Of a stretch of DNA of 52,932 bases, positions 52,612 to 52,932 are shown piece after piece. The notes below the pieces were generated by a model. The model saw nothing but the letters and a program-made list of their open reading frames with translations. It was not told the origin of the DNA and ran no database searches. The stretch lies in assembly GCA_033064195.1 (NCBI GenBank), contig JARBJD010000430.1, positions 1 through 52,932 on the forward strand, in the 5' to 3' direction. The position numbers were made by a program, and so were the translations under genes. Source of the stretch: Blattamonas nauphoetae. Taxonomy: Eukaryota; Preaxostyla; Oxymonadida. Each line of letters opens with the position of its first letter. Positions within the stretch are counted from its first letter, which is position 1.

Positions 52612-52929
52612 TTACCAACACAACTGAATTTGAAGTGGACCAAACATCACTTCAGTGTGAAATGAACAAGGTTCTTTACAAACTCCTTCGTCGAACAGCT
52701 CGTGGCCACTGAACAGCACGACAACTTTCGATGCATCTGAACACTTCATCAGGCGAAATCTGTAAAATGCTTCACGTATTTGATCTAAAGTGAGCCTCCC
52801 TTGCCAATCACGAATTTGAGCTTCAACTCTGTTTTCCAGAAGCCGAAGACATTTTCGAGGATTCAGGTCTGACCAAGCGGCGTTGTAAAGAATCGTTGAC
52901 GTTGGCTTCGAGGACGATGTTCTGAGTGG
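52612..52929 (-). CDS. Unidentified open frame at the right window edge
   Basis: The minus strand is open for 105 codons from the edge to a TAA at 52612. The first half looks like real coding sequence: AAWSDLNPRKCLRLLENRVE and QGRLTLDQIREAFYRFRL. The S-D-L-N-P segment recalls the S-P-D-L-N-P of Tc1/mariner/pogo DDE transposases just before their third acidic residue, but the match is short. It may be a transposase remnant or a host exon. No start codon is evident near the edge. Confidence 0.4.
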   Translation of the reverse strand, partial: PLRTSSSKPTSTILYNAAWSDLNPRKCLRLLENRVEAQIRDWQGRLTLDQIREAFYRFRLMKCSDASKVVVLFSGHELFDEGVCKEPCSFHTEVMFGPLQIQLCW

Positions 52930-52932
52930 CTA

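Overview
The window is almost entirely one large virus-like Polinton/Maverick element (about 293-51946) that has been heavily invaded by plain DNA transposons. Two short flanks (1-292 and 51947-52932) are probably host or older repeat DNA. The likely host is an anaerobic protist of the metamonad type, for example an oxymonad or parabasalid. That is an inference from three things: a Polinton with protein-primed PolB, rve integrase and packaging ATPase; many hAT-type elements; and repeated fragments of Pmp-like beta-helix surface proteins. Open genes end in TAA, TAG and TGA alike, so the standard genetic code applies.

Layout of the Polinton. The terminal inverted repeats are 293-3210 (left) and 49920-51946 (right); the left copy carries about 0.9 kb extra with a 259-aa gene. 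Inward of it lie a 129-aa two-repeat gene, the PolB gene (four separated pieces between 3506 and 39314), a 157-aa gene, integrase (39821-41260), a 119-aa gene, the packaging ATPase (minus strand, 41699-42579), two unknown genes, two short MAPG proteins, two paralogous capsid-like blocks (44964-46829 and 46874-48571), a small gene and a minus-strand fibre-like gene with an S74 chaperone domain (49068-49881). Several genes are broken. Most plus-strand genes share a T-rich box ending in TAAATG or AAAATG at the start codon. Without the inserted DNA the element is about 20 kb, normal for the family.

Insertions. PolB is interrupted three times. Element A (4793-23823, 19 kb) is a hAT with a decayed transposase, a 6.3-kb minisatellite and degraded captured sequence; it holds two further elements, C (13974-16839) and E (16866-18792). 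Element B (24239-31855) holds B1 (24489-26485) and B2 (30052-31744), two inverted copies of one family. Element D (33794-38500) has long inverted repeats but no clear hAT footprint. A, B, C, E, B1 and B2 each have perfect 8-bp target duplications, so the order of insertion can be read directly: Polinton first, then A, B and D, then the inner elements.

Captured cargo. A, E, B, B1, B2 and D carry fragments resembling beta-helix (Pmp-like) surface protein genes, and C carries an alanyl-tRNA synthetase editing-domain fragment plus a tRNA-like sequence. This looks like Pack-type gene capture by non-autonomous DNA transposons, layered inside a viral fossil.
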